Source: Bacteroidales bacterium (lineage in GTDB: Bacteria; Bacteroidota; Bacteroidia; Bacteroidales; UBA1556). Taken from it: DNA of 6,814 nt. Made by a program: the position numbers and the translations under genes. The DNA is taken from the NCBI GenBank assembly GCA_029935325.1, contig JAOZKO010000150.1:1-6814 (forward strand), read 5' to 3'. Below, piece after piece: positions 1 to 6,814 of this stretch. The first letter of the stretch is position 1, and every line of letters begins with the position of its first letter. The notes below the pieces were generated by a model, which saw nothing but the letters and a program-made list of their open reading frames with translations, made no database searches and was not told where the DNA came from.

Positions 1-2960
1 CTAGTTTGAATTACTTTGTCGGGGCGGTAAATCTCATTGTGTGGCGTAAGTATTTCTTTCTCAGAGAGGTGGATTTGCTTTGGATTGAAGTAGGTTTTAC
101 TTTCCGAATTTGAGATTAGATTATTCATTATTGTTTCAAATTCATCTCGGTATTCAATATTCAATTGATTAAGCTTTTCGGCATTATTCAGTAGTTGATC
201 AATATTAGAGTTTGTATCCAAATTGGTAAGAATATTATGAAGCTGGACACCTTTGTTTAGATTCTCAATATTTTTCTTACTTTTATGTGATTCTCTTTTT
301 AGTTGAATTCTTGTTCTCCATTCTGATTGAATGTAATTTTCAATTTTATGGGGATTTTCTTTTTCATCTTCTTTAACCAACTTAAGCGGAATATTTCCTA
401 TTGTAATTTGATTATCATCATTTAGTTCAATTCTGTTTTCATCCCATAATATAGGTATTACTCTTTTCTCCCAAAAGGCTTTCGATTTTGGTTCTTTTGT
501 AAAGTATAAAAACAATTGCTCAGTTGGTCGTGTACAAGCGACATATATCATATTTAATTCGTCTAGCCTTTTTCTGTTTTCCTCCTCTTTAAGTATTTTG
601 GAGAATGTACTTCTTAAACCTCGATTTTCATCTCCTATAAGAACATTTGACATTAGTGGGCTTATATCATCATTTGCCTTTGCCCAAATATAATCTCTAT
701 CTTTTAAGCTAGAATCAAAACCAATAACAGGAAAAATAACAATAGGAAATTCCAGACCTTTAGCTTTATGTATGCTTAGTAATTGCACCGAATTTTCATC
801 ACTAGCAATATCAATCTTTAATTTGCTATGTTGATCGTCCCAAAACTCAAGAAAATGACTAACACTCGCACCCGATTTTTTAGCCTGCTCCAAAATTAAA
901 TCCAAAAGACTAAAAAGGAAAGGGTTTATGGGGTTTTTAATTTTTGAATTATGAATAATATATTCACTAAGCTCATAGGCTTCCATTTTATGCATTTTGT
1001 CTTCTTCAAATTCAAAACCATAATCATTTAGTAAGTTGAAAAAGGCTTTGGAATCTTCTATATTACCTATTCCTTTCAGTTTCTTATCATCTAATAGATA
1101 CCTGAGTATGCTGTGAATATTGGTGGAAATTTCTTTCTGGTTGATAATCTGCATAAAGCTGATAATCAAATTAACAGGCTTTGATTTATAAAGATATAAT
1201 GCGTCGCCACTTACAATACTAATGTTATTCTGGACTAGGAAATCTGCAATTTCAGTAAGGTGTTTGTTCTTGCGAGCAAGTATGCAAATATCTCCTAGTT
1301 TATAGTTTTGAGATTGTAATTCAAGTATTTGCTCATAAATTCCTTGAAGCAGAAGCTCCATTTTATCATCATAGTATTTCAGATTTACCAAACCTTCAAA
1401 TGGCTTTTTATATGTAGTTTGATGGTGGTTTTGGAAAAACCTATTTACATAATCGGGTTCATCTACTAATAAACTTTTGAAAAGAGTATTATTAAAATAT
1501 ACAATGCTCTCAAGACTACGATAATTCTTGTCCAATGGGATTTCGGTATAAACCTGCTCTAATAGGTTTTGTCGCTCGGCAATAAGCTTTGATTTGTCAG
1601 CACCGTCAAGTTTTGGTAAATTTACAAACTGTTCCACTTCACCATCTCGCCATCTATAGATTGATTGCTTAGCATCGCCCACTAACAAATTCTTATATCC
1701 ACTTGCTAAACTATTGTCGATAAGCGGTAAAATATTATTCCATTGTATTACCGATGTGTCTTGAAATTCATCCACAAGATAATGATTATAGCGTTGTCCA
1801 ATTCGCTCGTATATAAAAGGTGCATGTTGCTCATTTACTACTTCTGATATTTTTCTGTTTACTTCCGATAGATGTATAATATCATTATCGATAGCTTGCT
1901 GCTCAATAAATCGTTTTAATTGATGAATAAGAGCCAAGGGTGTTATCTTCTTTAAAACCATTGAATCGGCAATGTAAAAAGGAAGTTGTTTTTTATAATA
2001 ATTTCTGGCCTTATTAATAATGTCAAGCAGTTGAGGCTTCGCAGCTTCAATAATGGAGCCTACAGTCTTTTCATTCTTTTTGGCATACCACTGCTTGTTT
2101 TCTTCAATATATCCAATAAATGTTTTGCTTTCTAATTCTTGAATATTATAGGTGTATTTGTGGTTATTATTGAGCCTATCAAAATATGAATATAGCCAAC
2201 TTCTATTTGTATCTCCTTTATGAATCCCCGATTTTTCCATACAATCAAAGCCTTGCTGCCCAAAAGCTTTTATCTTTGAGTCGTACTCTTTTAGGTTTCT
2301 TTGCAATATTGTTTTAATCTTTACAAAATCATCCAAAGGTACCTTCTTAAGTAGATCAATGTTCTTATAATGCTTTGAATCGAATATTAGTCCAGCAAGT
2401 TGGCTTAATGGTTTGTCGAGGTTGGTACTCTTTTCATCATCCAATTGCGAAATAGTAAAATCAACTAGAAACTGAGTTAGTTTTTCGTCTTTTCCAATCC
2501 TTTCGTATAATTGCTCTATTGCGTTATTTATAAGAACATTTTTATCTAATTCTATATCGAAATTAGAAGAGAGATGAAGGTCGTGGGCAAAGCTGCGTAC
2601 AATTTTAACTACAAAGCTATCGATAGTGCTAAAGCCAAAGTCTCCATAATTATGAAGAATATTTTCAAGCAGTATTCCCGATTGTTGTTTTAGTTCAGTA
2701 GTATTAAAACCAGTTTTTGTTTTTAGGTTATCAATTATGTATTGATCCTTATTATCAGTGCTATTAGTGTCAATATTTTTCAGAAATACTAAATACTCAA
2801 TCAGCCGCTCCTTCATTTCACTAGTTGCCTTAAGAGTAAATGTTAAGGCAATTATTTGTCGAAAGTTTTTAGGGTTTTTAAGAGCAAGAGCAAGGTATTC
2901 CATTACTAGAGTACTAGTTTTGCCTGAACCTGCCGATGATTTATATGCAATTAAACTCAT
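1..2960 (-). CDS. UvrD/RecB/AddA-like ATP-dependent helicase-nuclease, C-terminus cut by window edge
   Basis: Superfamily 1A helicase fused to a RecB-type nuclease, expected to unwind and resect DNA ends for recombinational repair in the cytoplasm. Reading from ATG at 2960, 986 codons are open to the left edge. Helicase motifs appear in order: Walker A SSAGSGKT (residues 8-15, K14), motif Ia ALTFTLKAT (a Leu where Asn is usual), motif II VDEFQDT (D397, E398), motif III VGDAKQSIYRWR (427-438), motif IV NYR (479-481), motif V SIHKAKGLEF (H731) and motif VI YVACTRP (R811). The C-terminal part shows RecB-family nuclease residues: H908 in GVQLHNIL, E969, and D981 in YRPDKV. The final D-x-K motif lies beyond the window, so probably some 50-100 residues are missing. 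Family relatives are called exodeoxyribonuclease V subunit beta or AddA; an AddB-like partner gene would be expected nearby but is not in this window. The start is preceded by no Shine-Dalgarno, which is normal in this phylum. Family assignment is firm; the AddA versus RecB name is not. Confidence 0.93.
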   Translation of the reverse strand, partial: MSLIAYKSSAGSGKTSTLVMEYLALALKNPKNFRQIIALTFTLKATSEMKERLIEYLVFLKNIDTNSTDNKDQYIIDNLKTKTGFNTTELKQQSGILLENILHNYGDFGFSTIDSFVVKIVRSFAHDLHLSSNFDIELDKNVLINNAIEQLYERIGKDEKLTQFLVDFTISQLDDEKSTNLDKPLSQLAGLIFDSKHYKNIDLLKKVPLDDFVKIKTILQRNLKEYDSKIKAFGQQGFDCMEKSGIHKGDTNRSWLYSYFDRLNNNHKYTYNIQELESKTFIGYIEENKQWYAKKNEKTVGSIIEAAKPQLLDIINKARNYYKKQLPFYIADSMVLKKITPLALIHQLKRFIEQQAIDNDIIHLSEVNRKISEVVNEQHAPFIYERIGQRYNHYLVDEFQDTSVIQWNNILPLIDNSLASGYKNLLVGDAKQSIYRWRDGEVEQFVNLPKLDGADKSKLIAERQNLLEQVYTEIPLDKNYRSLESIVYFNNTLFKSLLVDEPDYVNRFFQNHHQTTYKKPFEGLVNLKYYDDKMELLLQGIYEQILELQSQNYKLGDICILARKNKHLTEIADFLVQNNISIVSGDALYLYKSKPVNLIISFMQIINQKEISTNIHSILRYLLDDKKLKGIGNIEDSKAFFNLLNDYGFEFEEDKMHKMEAYELSEYIIHNSKIKNPINPFLFSLLDLILEQAKKSGASVSHFLEFWDDQHSKLKIDIASDENSVQLLSIHKAKGLEFPIVIFPVIGFDSSLKDRDYIWAKANDDISPLMSNVLIGDENRGLRSTFSKILKEEENRKRLDELNMIYVACTRPTEQLFLYFTKEPKSKAFWEKRVIPILWDENRIELNDDNQITIGNIPLKLVKEDEKENPHKIENYIQSEWRTRIQLKRESHKSKKNIENLNKGVQLHNILTNLDTNSNIDQLLNNAEKLNQLNIEYRDEFETIMNNLISNSESKTYFNPKQIHLSEKEILTPHNEIYRPDKVIQT

Positions 2961-3002
2961 ATAGTAATTTAAGGAGATACTGTTTTGATTCTTTTAAAAA
3001 AG

Positions 3003-3010
3003 CAAAGATA
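3003..3010 (-). promoter_or_regulatory. Putative -7 element of the helicase-nuclease gene
   Basis: On the minus strand this reads TATCTTTG, an exact match to the Bacteroidetes -7 consensus TAnnTTTG. It lies about 42 nt upstream of the helicase ATG, so it would give a short leader. No TTG -33 element is visible at the usual 17-23 bp upstream, so the call rests on the -7 box and position alone. Confidence 0.4.
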
Positions 3011-3094
3011 CAAATTAAGCTATTATACTTTATGCTTCTACTCCATTTTAGTCAGTAAAAATTATTTCTCAATCTATTTAATTTTCCTAACGGT

Positions 3095-3126
3095 AATGCA
3101 AAAATGATTAAATGTAAAAATGCTTT
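3095..3126. repeat. Two imperfect 16-bp tandem repeats
   Basis: AATGCAAAAATGATTA (3095-3110) is followed directly by AATGTAAAAATGCTTT (3111-3126). They match at 13 of 16 positions, and a further AATG begins at 3127. The unit is AT-rich, so chance similarity is possible, but its placement between two outward-facing -7 elements and next to an 18-bp dyad is compatible with a regulator or bending site. No function is known. Confidence 0.5.
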
Positions 3127-3131
3127 AATGT

Positions 3132-3149
3132 TTGCATTGTGCAATGCAA
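3132..3149. promoter_or_regulatory. 18-bp dyad, possible operator
   Basis: TTGCATTGTGCAATGCAA has perfect 8-bp arms (3132-3139 and 3142-3149) around a 2-bp centre. The half-site element ATGCAA/TTGCAT also occurs at 3096-3101, so three copies lie within 54 bp. A 2-nt loop is too small for a good RNA hairpin and there is no T-tract, so a protein-binding site fits better than a terminator. It sits about 83 bp upstream of the -7 box of the lipoprotein gene. The binding protein is unknown. Confidence 0.4.
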
Positions 3150-3205
3150 TAATATTGTGTCATTTACAAAGTATTTTCTTATTCCCTTATTGAGGCATGA
3201 AATCA

Positions 3206-3239
3206 TTGAAGCATTATGATGGTAATTATTATATCTTTG
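3206..3239 (+). promoter_or_regulatory. Putative promoter of the lipoprotein operon
   Basis: A TATCTTTG box (3232-3239) matches the Bacteroidetes -7 consensus TAnnTTTG exactly. A TTG at 3206-3208 lies 23 bp upstream, at the long end of the accepted spacing to the -33 element. Transcription would start near 3244-3248, giving a leader of about 50 nt to the ATG at 3297. The -7 octamer is identical to the one facing the helicase gene. Confidence 0.5.
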
Positions 3240-3296
3240 TCATAAATAATAAGCAAATAGAAATTGAAACAATTAACCCGGAAATACACAAAGATT

Positions 3297-4022
3297 ATGA
3301 GAATATTATATTTTATTGCAATAGGAGTTTTATTTATTACATCATGTAATACCAATTCGCAGGAGACAATTGCAAAGCCGGAAGTAGTAACAGAAGAATC
3401 GGATAATAATATTCCTGCCAAGCATAAAGTTAAAGTATTGGAAGTAGTTCAAACAAGCTCTTATTCTTATTTAAAAGTTAGTGAGAATTCTAAAGATTTC
3501 TGGATTGCTGTTGGTAGAGTTGATGCCCAGATTGATGATATTTACTATTATTCAGCTGGCTTAGAGATGACCAATTTTCATAGTAAAGAATTGGATCGAG
3601 TTTTTGAAACAGTATATTTTGTTGATGGTGTGAGCAAAACTCAGACTAATGATGTGACGCAATCGAGTTATACTAGTACTGCAAAAACAAATGCTACAGA
3701 ATTGGATGCTAATCTAAAGATTGAGGCAGTGGAAGGTGGGCTAACTATTGCTGAAATATATAAAAATGGTGATAAATATGCTGACCAAAAAATCCTTGTT
3801 AGAGGAAAAGTAGTAAAGGTAAATAAGAAGATAATGGATCGCAATTGGATACATATTCAGGATGGAACAAGTGATGAAGGTCTTTACGATTTAACAATAA
3901 CCTCCCAAGAGATAGTTGAAGTTGGCGATATTGTAACATTTGAAGGAGTAGTTGGAATAAATAGGAAATTTGGTAGTGGCTATTCCTATGGATTGATTAT
4001 TGAGAAAGCTGTGGTAAAATAA
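3297..4022 (+). CDS. Lipoprotein with two OB-fold-like (NrfJ-related / nucleotide-binding) domains
   Basis: A 241-residue predicted lipoprotein. I chose ATG 3297 because it gives a compact signal peptide with lipobox ITSC (residues 14-17, lipidated C17). A TTG at 3264 would add 11 polar residues ahead of it. Domain 1 (about 43-113) has the pattern of NrfJ-related proteins: VQTSSYSYLKV, FWIAVG, then GLEMTNFHSKELDR and VYFVD. A Ser/Thr/Asn-rich linker (about 114-137) leads to domain 2 (about 138-241), which has GGLTIAEIYKN, ILVRGKVVKVN, NWIHIQDGT, DLTIT and a C-terminal FGSGYSYGLIIEKA. This is the OB-fold type often annotated as DNA- or nucleotide-binding protein. A nucleic-acid ligand is doubtful for an exported lipoprotein, and the true ligand is unknown. 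Residues after C17 (NTNSQE) are not strongly acidic, so surface export is not clearly signalled. It is the first gene of a likely three-gene operon, ending 21 bp before the T9SS gene. Confidence 0.85.
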   Translation: MRILYFIAIGVLFITSCNTNSQETIAKPEVVTEESDNNIPAKHKVKVLEVVQTSSYSYLKVSENSKDFWIAVGRVDAQIDDIYYYSAGLEMTNFHSKELDRVFETVYFVDGVSKTQTNDVTQSSYTSTAKTNATELDANLKIEAVEGGLTIAEIYKNGDKYADQKILVRGKVVKVNKKIMDRNWIHIQDGTSDEGLYDLTITSQEIVEVGDIVTFEGVVGINRKFGSGYSYGLIIEKAVVK

Positions 4023-4043
4023 ATAAAATAAAACCAATTAATT

Positions 4044-5096
4044 ATGAAAACAACAAAAACTATTTTAATAAGCTTTATTGCATTGTTTGCGGTATCAAGC
4101 TTATTTGCTCAAGAGGCAGAAACTAAGAAAAGCAAAAGCAGCTTTCTGAAAAGCAATTCTTCAAGCAGTAAAGTACTGCAGAATAATTTCACATTTAATA
4201 AATCTACTGCACCATATAATCTATTAAGTGGAGCAACATCAGTGAATAATAATCAAATATGGGATGATCCAGAGTATATTGTGCCAATTGGATTTGATTT
4301 TGATTTTTATGGAATAACAATGGACTCTGTATATTTTTCTTGGAGTCTTGGTGGGTCTGTTACAACTGTAGTTGATGCTAATTATAATGCTGATTATATA
4401 ATTGCACCATTTGAGGTTGACCTTATTGATCGTGGTGATATTTCAGGAGTATCAATGTCTCCAATTAGTTATAAACTTGAAGGAAATGCTGGTAGTAGAA
4501 TTTTTAAACTTGAATGGAAGAATGTAGGGTTTTATCTGGAAGCAGATTCACTAGGAACATTAAATGATTATATAAACTATCAGCTTTGGTTATACGAAGG
4601 AACTAACATAATTGAGTTTCGTTATGGTATGCATTCAATCACATATCCTGATATAGCTTATGACGGTGCATCTGGTGGTATTATTGGCTTAGCTGATGCA
4701 AGTCTTCTTAACGCATATTTGCTTACTGGTCCTGCTTCAAGCCCAGTTATGGTTGATACATTTACATTTATTAACGGAACACCAGCTGCCGGAACTATTT
4801 ATAGGTTTACTCCAACAAGTAACATTAGTATTAATTCTCAAATCAATAATGATGTAATGTTAAAAGCATTCCCAAATCCATTCCAAAACAAAACCACTAT
4901 AAAAATCAGCAATACAAATATAAATAATGCTGAGCTAACTATCGTTGATGCTTTTGGTAAAACAGTTAGAGTAATTAGCAATATTCAATCTAATGAAATT
5001 ACTATTGAAAGAGCTGAATTAGCTAATGGAATCTACTTCTTTTCCTTGACAGAGAAGGGTGAGCTATTAGGTTCTGGCAAATTATTGATTAACTAA
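4044..5096 (+). CDS. Secreted protein with T9SS type A C-terminal sorting domain
   Basis: A 350-residue exported protein of unknown function. It has a Sec signal peptide with probable cleavage after A22 (LFA|QE) and then a Lys/Ser-rich segment (about 28-43). A beta-rich domain follows (about 48-256), including PIGFDFDFYG, IIAPFEVDL, YQLWLYEGTNIIEFRYG and GGIIGLADA. This pattern resembles lectin-like or nidogen-like beta-sandwich regions seen in Bacteroidetes secreted proteins, but I see no catalytic motif. The C-terminal about 80 residues (about 270-350) form a type A sorting domain, with FPNPF at 276-280, a central LTIVDAFGKTV strand and a final GIYFFSLTEKGELLGSGK region ending in LLIN. The family is carried across the outer membrane by the T9SS, after which the domain is normally cut off and the protein is attached to the surface or released. 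It lies between the lipoprotein and glycosyltransferase genes with 21-bp gaps on both sides, so co-transcription is likely. Confidence 0.88.
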   Translation: MKTTKTILISFIALFAVSSLFAQEAETKKSKSSFLKSNSSSSKVLQNNFTFNKSTAPYNLLSGATSVNNNQIWDDPEYIVPIGFDFDFYGITMDSVYFSWSLGGSVTTVVDANYNADYIIAPFEVDLIDRGDISGVSMSPISYKLEGNAGSRIFKLEWKNVGFYLEADSLGTLNDYINYQLWLYEGTNIIEFRYGMHSITYPDIAYDGASGGIIGLADASLLNAYLLTGPASSPVMVDTFTFINGTPAAGTIYRFTPTSNISINSQINNDVMLKAFPNPFQNKTTIKISNTNINNAELTIVDAFGKTVRVISNIQSNEITIERAELANGIYFFSLTEKGELLGSGKLLIN

Positions 5097-5117
5097 TTAT
5101 CTTATTATAAGACAATA

Positions 5118-6814
5118 ATGGAAATGAATACAAAGCTAAATCTCGATTCTTATATTGCCTTGGGAGGCTTTGTGTTTGTTTTTATTTATTTATTGCTCCG
5201 AGCTTTTTATGTGCCAATAGTACATGATGAAGCAGCAACATTCTTTCATTATATCCATTCCGGAAATTTTATCCCTCCAAATGCTTTATGGGATGCTAAT
5301 AATCATATCCTCAATTCAGCTCTTGCTTATATAAGTTATTTGCTTTTTGGCCCTACAGAATTTGCCATAAGATTACCATCTGTAATTTCCTTTGCCGTAT
5401 TCTTTTTTTATGTTTACAGAATATCAACACTATTATCAAATAGGGTATTAAAGTGGATATTTATTGGCACATTTGTACTTGCGCATAATTTTATCGAGTA
5501 CTTTGCTTTAAGTAGAGGTTATGGAATGTCAATGGCATTACTATTTGCTTCATTATGGCATCTTTTTTTGCTAGTAAATAATAATCAAATAAAGGATTAT
5601 TTTCTAAGTACATTATTTATAAGTTTTGCTGTACTTGCAAATCTAACACTAATAAATACTGCGATAATTGTTTCTAGTATTTTGGTTTTTAATTTGCTGT
5701 TGAATATTAAGGAACATAGCCCCAGATACAATGCCAAGGCATTTCTTATTATTTCAGTTATAGGTTTTCTGCCCATAGGTTTATTTATCAACTTGCTTAT
5801 TAAGTTCAAATCTCTAGGTTTGCTATACTATGGCACTATGGATGGCTTTTGGGAACTTACCGTAAAATCATTAATGAAACTTCTTTTAAATACAGAAAAT
5901 GTATTTGTCAGTTATATAGTATTGATTTTCTTCTTAATATCTATTGGGCTATTTATCTTTTTATTCCTTCAGAAGCAAACAATACGAGCAATTTGGAATT
6001 CAAATAGTATGTTTTTTCTTTTATTGATAGGCAATTTTATTGCGGTATTAATTTTAGGAAATGTATTAGGAGTTAATTATCCTGAGGATAGAACTGGTTT
6101 ATACTTCTTTCCGTTTTTTATTGGCAGTTTTGTTTTTCTATTGGATAGATTTATTAAAACAGGAAAGTCTAAACTATTTGTAGTTATAGCTTTACCATTG
6201 CTATTTTTTCCATTACACTTCTTCTTAAGCTTAAATATTACCCATTCATCTTTTTGGAAGAACGAAAGAATTACATCTGATTTTATTACTAAAGTTAAGG
6301 AAGATTCTAAAGATAGAGATGCTCAAGCAACAATAGGAGGCTCACATATTAGAGTTTTATGTTGGGCATTTCAAAGTTTTAAAGTAGGAGGGGAGCTTAA
6401 CCAAATTCAAAGTTCAGTTTATCCAGAGGTGCATTCTGATTACCAAATTGTGGATATGCAAGAAGATATTCCTTGGCTTAAGTTTTACGATATTATAGGC
6501 GAAGACAAAATATCATCTTTGTTTTTATTAAAAAAGAAGCCAATAGATAATCCTAAAATCATTGTGGATTCACTTATTGCTTCGCCAACTATTATTAGTG
6601 GCGAATATTTTAATATTATTAAAATAGATGTAGATAATCCTATTGATAATGCAGCATTGCTTAGTTTTAATTTTAGTTTTAGCAGTGAAGAAAAACCTTT
6701 TATTGGAAGGGTAGTAATGCAGCTCAGCGATTCTAATAATTTAGCTTTGCAGTATGACTATATTGCATTTGATTGGAAGAAGATCATAACTTTTTTTGTA
6801 AATTCAAGATCTTT
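5118..6814 (+). CDS. GT39/GT-C-like polytopic membrane glycosyltransferase, C-terminus cut by window edge
   Basis: Probable inner-membrane glycosyltransferase that would use a lipid-linked sugar and act on the periplasmic side; donor and acceptor cannot be told. Reading from ATG 5118, 565 codons are open to the right edge (M3 at 5124 is an alternative start). The N-terminal about 372 residues hold roughly ten to twelve hydrophobic segments, the first at about 12-32. The following loop has VHDEAATFF with D37-E38, matching the catalytic acidic pair of GT-C enzymes such as ArnT and PMT. Other conserved-looking pieces are NNHILNS (about 61-67), SRGYGMSMA (132-140) and YPEDRTGLYFFPFF (from 321). 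From about residue 373 the protein is soluble and probably periplasmic, with a mixed segment (GEDKISSLFLLKKK) followed by a beta-rich stretch that continues beyond the window. It begins 21 bp after the T9SS gene with no clear terminator between, suggesting an operon. GT39-like membership is likely; the exact subfamily is open. Confidence 0.8.
   Translation, partial: MEMNTKLNLDSYIALGGFVFVFIYLLLRAFYVPIVHDEAATFFHYIHSGNFIPPNALWDANNHILNSALAYISYLLFGPTEFAIRLPSVISFAVFFFYVYRISTLLSNRVLKWIFIGTFVLAHNFIEYFALSRGYGMSMALLFASLWHLFLLVNNNQIKDYFLSTLFISFAVLANLTLINTAIIVSSILVFNLLLNIKEHSPRYNAKAFLIISVIGFLPIGLFINLLIKFKSLGLLYYGTMDGFWELTVKSLMKLLLNTENVFVSYIVLIFFLISIGLFIFLFLQKQTIRAIWNSNSMFFLLLIGNFIAVLILGNVLGVNYPEDRTGLYFFPFFIGSFVFLLDRFIKTGKSKLFVVIALPLLFFPLHFFLSLNITHSSFWKNERITSDFITKVKEDSKDRDAQATIGGSHIRVLCWAFQSFKVGGELNQIQSSVYPEVHSDYQIVDMQEDIPWLKFYDIIGEDKISSLFLLKKKPIDNPKIIVDSLIASPTIISGEYFNIIKIDVDNPIDNAALLSFNFSFSSEEKPFIGRVVMQLSDSNNLALQYDYIAFDWKKIITFFVNSRS

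Larger units (their letters stand above)
2961..3296. other. Divergent intergenic region, 336 bp
   Basis: Non-coding spacer between the minus-strand helicase gene and the plus-strand lipoprotein operon. It contains a TAnnTTTG-type -7 element facing each gene, a 16-bp imperfect tandem repeat and an 18-bp dyad between them. The stretch 3011-3094 is simply AT-rich with nothing I recognise. No tRNA, no riboswitch-like structure and no convincing small coding frame was seen here. Confidence 0.8.

Noticed and set aside
2758..2964. Plus-strand 68-codon open frame
   Set aside because: It lies almost wholly antisense to the N-terminal part of the helicase gene, over Walker A and motif Ia, which explain the sequence much better.
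2971..2976. AAGGAG-like Shine-Dalgarno sequence near the helicase start
   Set aside because: It lies on the plus strand, while the gene reads from the minus strand, so it cannot serve as its ribosome binding site, and no plus-strand gene begins just after it.
3264..3296. TTG start at 3264 for the lipoprotein, adding 11 residues
   Set aside because: The extension is polar and basic and would push the hydrophobic core away from the N-terminus; ATG 3297 gives a standard lipoprotein signal.
3203..3421. Minus-strand 72-codon open frame
   Set aside because: It overlaps the promoter and signal-peptide region of the lipoprotein gene on the other strand and its translation resembles no family I know; a shadow frame in AT-rich DNA.
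5100..5112. Possible terminator hairpin TCTTATTATAAGA after the T9SS gene
   Set aside because: It has only 5-bp AT-rich arms with a 3-nt loop and no T-tract, and the next gene starts 5 bp later; too weak to call a terminator.
5597..5809. Minus-strand 70-codon open frame
   Set aside because: It is antisense inside the glycosyltransferase gene, over membrane-spanning segments; no independent support.

Overview
The window looks like chromosomal DNA of a Bacteroidota (Bacteroidetes) member. It is strongly AT-rich. It encodes a secreted protein with a type IX secretion (T9SS) type A sorting domain. Upstream regions carry TAnnTTTG-like -7 elements, and start codons lack clear Shine-Dalgarno sequences. 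The helicase motifs (ending in a 'YRPDKV' nuclease segment) also match the version common in this phylum. Genus cannot be told from the sequence.

Layout. Positions 1-2960 (minus strand) hold most of a large UvrD/RecB/AddA-like helicase-nuclease that runs off the left edge inside its C-terminal nuclease domain. Positions 2961-3296 are a divergent intergenic region with a -7 element facing each way, a 16-bp imperfect tandem repeat and an 18-bp dyad. Positions 3297-4022 (plus) encode a lipoprotein with two OB-fold-like domains of the NrfJ-related/nucleotide-binding type. After 21 bp, positions 4044-5096 (plus) encode a T9SS substrate. After another 21 bp, a polytopic GT39/GT-C-like membrane glycosyltransferase starts at 5118 and runs off the right edge.

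How the genes may fit together. The helicase-nuclease is a housekeeping double-strand-break repair enzyme transcribed away from the other three genes. The three plus-strand genes are tightly spaced and probably form one operon whose products act at or beyond the inner membrane: a lipoprotein, a secreted or surface protein, and a membrane sugar transferase. A shared envelope role is an inference from spacing and localisation only. No RNA genes, CRISPR arrays, insertion sequences or clear rho-independent terminators were seen. I found nothing that clearly amounts to a new defence or mobile system; the most unusual parts are the lipoprotein/T9SS/glycosyltransferase cluster and the structured intergenic region.
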